From Pseudomonas putida (lineage in GTDB: Bacteria > Pseudomonadota > Gammaproteobacteria > Pseudomonadales > Pseudomonadaceae), in assembly GCF_002906855.1 (NCBI RefSeq), contig NZ_MINI01000048.1, forward strand, positions 62,001 to 126,000: 64,000 nucleotides of DNA. The letters run 5' to 3'. Made by a program: the position numbers and the translations under genes. Under the pieces are notes generated by a model. It saw only the letters and a program-made list of their open reading frames with translations. It had not been told where the DNA came from and did no database searches. This document shows, in pieces, positions 59,959 to 64,000 of this stretch. Position 1 is the first letter of the stretch. Every line of letters begins with the position of its first letter.

Positions 59959-61565
59959 ATCACACCGCTCTGTTTTTTGTTCATGAATTCAATCTTTTTT
60001 GCCCAGAAAGGATGCGGATCGGATTCAGCCTTGATCCGGGCCCGGCCAACTAATGCTCTATCAAACTTCCGAGAAGTAAAATCGTCAATAAGCTTGATAT
60101 ATTGAAGCTGACGCGCTCTCCACGCTTCCCATTCATCCGTGAGAAAATATGCAATCTCTGCATGTAAAAATTGCTGATAGCTAAATAACCGGTGCAAATC
60201 TTCTAGCGAACCTACAATTGCGTAGCTGGGACAACCAAGGCAGTGAATGAACTCAGAACAGTGATTCACACCATCTTTAGGCGCAAAGTTTCCGTATAGG
60301 CTATCCTTACAACCGCCTGGCGGGGTCGGAGTGATGTCGATGCCACGAAGCTTTTCAGGAAACGCCTCACCAATAAATATTGCGCCTTCCGTTTTAATCT
60401 CATCATTGATTCTGAGATAGTGATTATCTGCTACAGCGGTAGAATGCCCCATGACAGATGAAACTTCTAAGATATCACCACCACTAAGTTTCCATAGTCG
60501 GCTTTCCATAGTTTTTCGTAGCCGACTAAGAGTTACAACAAGCTGGCCGCCCTCATCATCTAGAAGGCCATGCCGCTGACAGATTCTTTTAGCTGTTACA
60601 TATAGCGCACCAGGGGTAAGAGCGACGACCTCATTTGCGCGTCCCCTCTGCCCTGAGCGATATAGCCAAATGTAAGAGCTGATTTCATTAGATGCAAGCG
60701 CTACGAGCGGCTTGCTTATTTCGAGCGCCTTATTCAACACCGCAACCCCATCGAGCGGTACAGCGCTAAATTTGTCTAGCAGATTTGTCTGCCGAACTGT
60801 TTTGCTTTGAGCACCTTTACCCCGACGTTTTACGGTCGTAATCAACCTGAGATTGGGCATGAAAGGATGAGGCTTGAGTGCATCTCTGGTCATTTCCAGC
60901 AGCGGAGTAGTGTTAACTCCTGACCTTGCAGCTGTTAACAGCAGCAACACAGCCATTTCTTCCGCACTGTTACCGGAAAACCTATTTTTATGAATAGCTA
61001 CGAGGTCGGATTTCAATGCCCGAACCAGCCTCTGCATTTCCGCCATTGAAAGAGGGTCAGCATCCTTAGTGGTCTTGTCATTGAAAGGAAATGGATTTGG
61101 AGGAAGAAGCTCGTCAATGTCCGATTCAATAAAGCCGTATTCAGCTAACGCAATAATCAGCGATTTGAAGCTGGTGTAATAATTCTTTGCGGTCGAGCCT
61201 TTTGGATACTTCAACTTCAGCCAAGAGATAAAGCGTTCTAGATGGCGCTTTGTCAATCCGTTCGGCGTAAGTGGTGGCGATTTAAGAGCTTCACTTTTTA
61301 AGAACCCAAAAAAGAACCTTAACCCATTTACAGAATACCCAATCAAGGTTGCTACCGAGTAATTCCCCCCACCTAGAAGCATCCTAATTACGTGCAGACT
61401 CTGGATCGCCCATGCATCAAATCCTAGGCCAATATATTGAGAGTGATCGATTTTTCTGTGGTTTCTCGGATTTTTAGGTAACGCAACTTTTAATTGTTCA
61501 TCGACCGCCTCGACGCCCTTAGTGATGGTTTCTAAAGTAGCTTTGTATTTCTTAATTCTGGCCAA
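59955..61565 (-). CDS. Tyrosine recombinase 2 of the trio
   Basis: 536 residues, TTG start with GAGGG seven bases upstream and no nearby ATG. The recombinase fold is diverged: TLSRLRKTMESRLWK stands at the H-x-x-R box (Leu for the first residue), followed by VMGHSTAVADNHYLRI with GHS and Tyr. The N-terminal SAM-like domain is clear (STAKNYYTSFKSLIIALAE). A Cys cluster (CKDSLYG, CSEFIHCLGCPSY) follows. Possibly an accessory rather than the strand-cutting subunit. Confidence 0.8.
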   Translation of the reverse strand: MARIKKYKATLETITKGVEAVDEQLKVALPKNPRNHRKIDHSQYIGLGFDAWAIQSLHVIRMLLGGGNYSVATLIGYSVNGLRFFFGFLKSEALKSPPLTPNGLTKRHLERFISWLKLKYPKGSTAKNYYTSFKSLIIALAEYGFIESDIDELLPPNPFPFNDKTTKDADPLSMAEMQRLVRALKSDLVAIHKNRFSGNSAEEMAVLLLLTAARSGVNTTPLLEMTRDALKPHPFMPNLRLITTVKRRGKGAQSKTVRQTNLLDKFSAVPLDGVAVLNKALEISKPLVALASNEISSYIWLYRSGQRGRANEVVALTPGALYVTAKRICQRHGLLDDEGGQLVVTLSRLRKTMESRLWKLSGGDILEVSSVMGHSTAVADNHYLRINDEIKTEGAIFIGEAFPEKLRGIDITPTPPGGCKDSLYGNFAPKDGVNHCSEFIHCLGCPSYAIVGSLEDLHRLFSYQQFLHAEIAYFLTDEWEAWRARQLQYIKLIDDFTSRKFDRALVGRARIKAESDPHPFWAKKIEFMNKKQSGVI

Positions 61566-61575
61566 GTAGCAGCCC

Positions 61576-62733
61576 TCAGATCTGCGTTATGGGGGCTGAC
61601 ATAAACATCATATCGATCTCATCCTCGTACGCCAGCACGGATTGAGCCTCAAGCTGATTTATCAGATGAAGGTAAATCATAGTTGTCTGAACATCCGAAT
61701 GGCCCATTCGATCTCTAACATACAACAATGGCTCGCCCTCAAAATCTTTACTTTTTCGAAGAGCAAGTAATGTATACGTGCCATAGGTATGTCGCAGCAT
61801 ATGAGCGCGAACATAGATCCCGCACTTCTTCTCATAAGACTTCATTACGTCGACAACTGCGTCTTTTGAGTAGTGCCTACCTTCATTCGTAAGAATCAAC
61901 GCACTAACATTCCCGTCACCGAATCTTTTACGCATTTCTCTCTGATGGAGAGAGTAAGACCACATATCCTCCATCAGCGACCAAGGTACGTCGATGGTTC
62001 TAGGGCGGTCATATTTGATATGCATATCTGTGGGTTCTAGAGCGACGCTAATCATTTGCCCTTTACGCAAGCCTTTCTGCAATTTTGGGTTGAATACATA
62101 TTTCAGTGGGAACGACCTAGCCTCACATGAGCGAAGGCCAGTTCTTACCATGAGATGGAAAAGTATTCGGTGGCTTGGGTCGGCATCTAAGCCAAGGCAT
62201 TCCTTGACCTGATCCTTTGTTAAAAATTTGGTTAGCCGCTTTTGGGCCCTAACCATCACCGACGGCTTGGTGCTTTGGGCATTCGGTCGCGTAACGTGAG
62301 AGAGCAATCCGGAATGGGCAGATGTCCTGACCCGTCTCTCACCGAATGGCAGCACAGCGATCAAATTGCGCTGCTTAGCCCAGCGATAGAAACGCACGAT
62401 CAATGCGAGGCGGTTATTAACGGTGCGGGGATCAAGCGAAAGCTCGCCACTCGACCAGTCTCGGTACCTCGAAAGCACACTCAGGCCGTTGGCCGCGCTT
62501 TCTTCGTCCCATTTCAGACCATTGGCTTCCAGGAACGCGAAGTAATCATAAAGACGTCGACCGTAGGCCTCCCAAGTCAGACGGCTCAGCGCTTCGCCAG
62601 ACTCAACGAGTGCGTGCCAAAGGAAGGATTGCGCGGGTTCCACCGGCCAACCATCCCCCGCGATCAGCAGCGGAAATCCTTCAAATGAGCGACCGGCCAA
62701 CGCTAGGTCTTTAGTTGCAAACAGCAGTCTCAT
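61576..62733 (-). CDS. Tyrosine recombinase 1 of the trio (TnpA-like)
   Basis: 385 residues from ATG 62733 (AGGG six bases upstream; GTG 62763 possible). Full catalytic set: Arg in VRTGLRSCEARSFP, HMLRHTYGTYTLL, GHSDVQTTMIYLH with the nucleophile Tyr. Length is close to Tn554 TnpA (361). It is the promoter-proximal gene of the trio and lies nearest the element end, 140 bp from the phage integrase start. Confidence 0.87.
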   Translation of the reverse strand: MRLLFATKDLALAGRSFEGFPLLIAGDGWPVEPAQSFLWHALVESGEALSRLTWEAYGRRLYDYFAFLEANGLKWDEESAANGLSVLSRYRDWSSGELSLDPRTVNNRLALIVRFYRWAKQRNLIAVLPFGERRVRTSAHSGLLSHVTRPNAQSTKPSVMVRAQKRLTKFLTKDQVKECLGLDADPSHRILFHLMVRTGLRSCEARSFPLKYVFNPKLQKGLRKGQMISVALEPTDMHIKYDRPRTIDVPWSLMEDMWSYSLHQREMRKRFGDGNVSALILTNEGRHYSKDAVVDVMKSYEKKCGIYVRAHMLRHTYGTYTLLALRKSKDFEGEPLLYVRDRMGHSDVQTTMIYLHLINQLEAQSVLAYEDEIDMMFMSAPITQI

Positions 62734-62872
62734 ACAAAGCCCTAGCCACAGAATACTCAGCACTATGAAAGCCAGTTAATTGCGGTTTCAGAGGTGCGTA
62801 GAAAGTGATGCGGACTGTACAAGATTTACTAACGATTTCTACCCCTCAGATCAACATTGCAGAGTATGACAA

Positions 62873-64000
62873 GTGGGCCGAGAGCGCATCACAAGTGGCC
62901 TAGAGGCCGAGCTGGCTAAGCACACGGGCATTGAGATTCACGGTGGCAATTTGCGGGTCGTCTTCATGTGGCGCCGCATCCGCTGCCGCGAGTCTCTCGG
63001 GCTGCCGGTAACCAAGGCCAACATCAAGCATGCCGCCCTTCTCCGGGCGGCGATTCTTCATGAGATCAAAATCGGCACTTTCGAATACGGGCGTCACTTC
63101 CCGAACTCGAAGCACGCAGCTAACTACAGCAATGCAAAGGACGAACGCCTGGCTGCCCTAGCAGAGCGATACAAGCCGCTGAAGGCCATCGACATCACTC
63201 CTATGACTGAGGAGAAATACTCCTATGCCATCGATATTTGCGTTGACCTGGTGGGCGGGGATCGACTGGCCGGCATCCTGCTGCCTGAAGACATCCACGT
63301 TCTTCGAGCACGCCTGATTGAAACCAGAGCCCCCTCGACCGCCAACCACTACCTCGCCACTTTCGCCGGCTTCCTAACCTGGTGCGAGAGCAACAACTAC
63401 TGCATGGCCGGTCTCGCTGCCGCCTGCACACGCTTCGCAATGAGTGACAAAGAGCCGGACCCGCTTACCCATGATGAGGTTGACCTGCTGATCTCGAAAG
63501 GCTGCCTGCACCCGCAAGACGCCGCAGCTATCACCTTGGCTGTATATACCGGACTCCGCCCCGGCGAACTCTGCGCGCTGGCTGTGGAAGACATCGACCT
63601 GCAGGCTGGGAAGATCGAAGTAACCAGGGCAATCACCGCCGACGGCACCTTCAAGCTCCCCAAGACGGGCAAGCCCCGCACTGTGCTGCTGATGGAGCCG
63701 GCGATCGAGGCCTGCAGAACACTGATCACCATCGTGGCAAAGCACCCCAAGCGGGATATTCGCGTGTACCACAATCGGCACGAATGGCGAGACGAGTCGG
63801 CCACCCCGCTCCTATCCCCGAGCACGCAGGCAAGGAAGCAGGTGATCAATGAGTGGTTCGTCTCAACTGCCTGGAACACGAAATGGGCAGGGATTCAGCG
63901 TCGCGCCGGGATACGACCTAGGCGCCCGTACCAGACGCGACACACCTATGCCTGCTGGTGCCTGACTGCCCGAGGAAACCTTGCGTTCATCGCGAAGCAG
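62873..64000 (+). CDS. Phage integrase, C-terminus cut by window edge
   Basis: At least 376 residues. An in-frame TGA at 62867 fixes the start at GTG 62873. An arm-binding N-terminal domain (RVVFMWRRIRCRESLGLP, KHAALLRAAILHEIKIGTFE) is followed by a core-binding domain and the catalytic domain (VYTGLRPGELCAL, RRPYQTRHTYACW). The catalytic Tyr lies beyond the edge. It is the prophage integrase, cut off from its excisionase by the recombinase-trio element, whose promoter region may now drive it. Confidence 0.88.
   Translation, partial: MGRERITSGLEAELAKHTGIEIHGGNLRVVFMWRRIRCRESLGLPVTKANIKHAALLRAAILHEIKIGTFEYGRHFPNSKHAANYSNAKDERLAALAERYKPLKAIDITPMTEEKYSYAIDICVDLVGGDRLAGILLPEDIHVLRARLIETRAPSTANHYLATFAGFLTWCESNNYCMAGLAAACTRFAMSDKEPDPLTHDEVDLLISKGCLHPQDAAAITLAVYTGLRPGELCALAVEDIDLQAGKIEVTRAITADGTFKLPKTGKPRTVLLMEPAIEACRTLITIVAKHPKRDIRVYHNRHEWRDESATPLLSPSTQARKQVINEWFVSTAWNTKWAGIQRRAGIRPRRPYQTRHTYACWCLTARGNLAFIAKQ

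Larger units (their letters stand above)
52386..62872. mobile_element. Recombinase-trio (Tn554/RIT-like) element with arsenic-type cargo, limits estimated
   Basis: The block separates xis from int. It ends (right) with three overlapping tyrosine recombinases and a DUF6262 protein, the layout of Tn554-type and RIT elements, and carries (left) a broken acetyltransferase, a BASS transporter and a MerR regulator, plus a nested IS66 element. Ends are placed at the two phage genes. I found no clear terminal repeats, as expected for Tn554-type elements. Confidence 0.65.
17050..64000. mobile_element. SfV-like mosaic prophage (left end estimated, right end outside window)
   Basis: The block contains, in order from the left: cargo genes, lysis genes, tail fibres, Mu-type baseplate, tape measure, chaperone, tube and sheath, HK97-type head genes, packaging genes, replication genes, immunity genes, early genes, excisionase and finally integrase. 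All structural genes are on the minus strand. The HK97-like head plus Mu-like contractile tail is the arrangement of Shigella phage SfV. The block is interrupted by a 10.5 kb foreign element between the excisionase and integrase genes. The late region looks intact apart from the i-spanin. Confidence 0.85.

Noticed and set aside
52386..62872. Terminal inverted repeats for the recombinase-trio element
   Set aside because: Only short chance matches such as TTAATTGCG-like words were seen at the two junctions; not convincing without other copies.

Overview
The window is GC-rich Pseudomonas DNA, most likely from the P. putida group. The evidence is the order fpr-finR-dgkA-erdR-tapT-(PA3611-like)-LOG-recX-recA-pncC(cinA) and the style of the proteins. 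Positions 1-14.3 kb are core chromosome. They hold an operon for a DUF6502 protein and a DUF5666 protein (cut by the window edge), a glycine-rich repeat protein, an acetyltransferase, an S4-domain pseudouridine-synthase homologue, a DUF1456 protein, trmO, the divergent superoxide pair fpr/finR, and the recombination genes recX and recA with a LexA box.

From about 14.3 kb the cinA side of the chromosome has been invaded. The mutS-cinA interval is a known tailocin and prophage hot spot in Pseudomonas. First comes a short cassette on the minus strand: S24-type repressor, LydA-like holin and GH19 endolysin. Its control region is packed with TGCAT/ATGCA words. It looks like the regulatory and lysis end of a resident tailocin. 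A second, much larger prophage begins at about 16.8-17.2 kb and runs past the window end.

The prophage is an SfV-like mosaic. It has a cos-type HK97-like head module (HNH, TerS, TerL, portal, S49 protease, capsid; 35-43 kb) joined to a Mu-like contractile tail (sheath, tube, frameshifted chaperone, tape measure, baseplate gp43-gp48 homologues, fibres; 21-34 kb). At the left end lie a second endolysin, an i-spanin gene split by a 0.2 kb MITE-like insertion, an o-spanin, and two AT-rich cargo genes (DUF2806 and DUF2971). Replication and control lie at 44-49.5 kb: primase-helicase, an iteron-like TGTGTTGGG array, a DksA/TraR-type protein, a CII-like protein, and cro/cI flanked by two sets of TTAGCA/TGCTAA operators. 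Rightward early genes (49.5-52.4 kb) are short, tightly coupled by ATGA overlaps, include a PrtN-like activator, and end with an excisionase.

The matching integrase does not start until 62.87 kb. The 10.5 kb in between is foreign. It contains a set of three overlapping tyrosine recombinases plus a DUF6262 protein (Tn554/RIT-like), a BASS-family (arsenic-type) transporter with a divergent MerR regulator, and a broken ArsN-like acetyltransferase. Nested in it is a 3,069-bp IS66-derived element with terminal inverted repeats and an exact 8-bp target duplication (TACACTGG). Its transposase is gutted, and it carries a FadL-type outer-membrane protein and an unusual protein made of five helix-turn-helix-like repeats. 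The region is a nest: chromosome, tailocin remnant, prophage, recombinase-trio element, IS66 passenger element, IS30 scrap.

Start codons were chosen from ribosome-binding sites and ATGA-type overlaps. Mobile-element outer limits, except for the IS66 element, are estimates. All family assignments are from reading the protein sequences and were not checked by database search.
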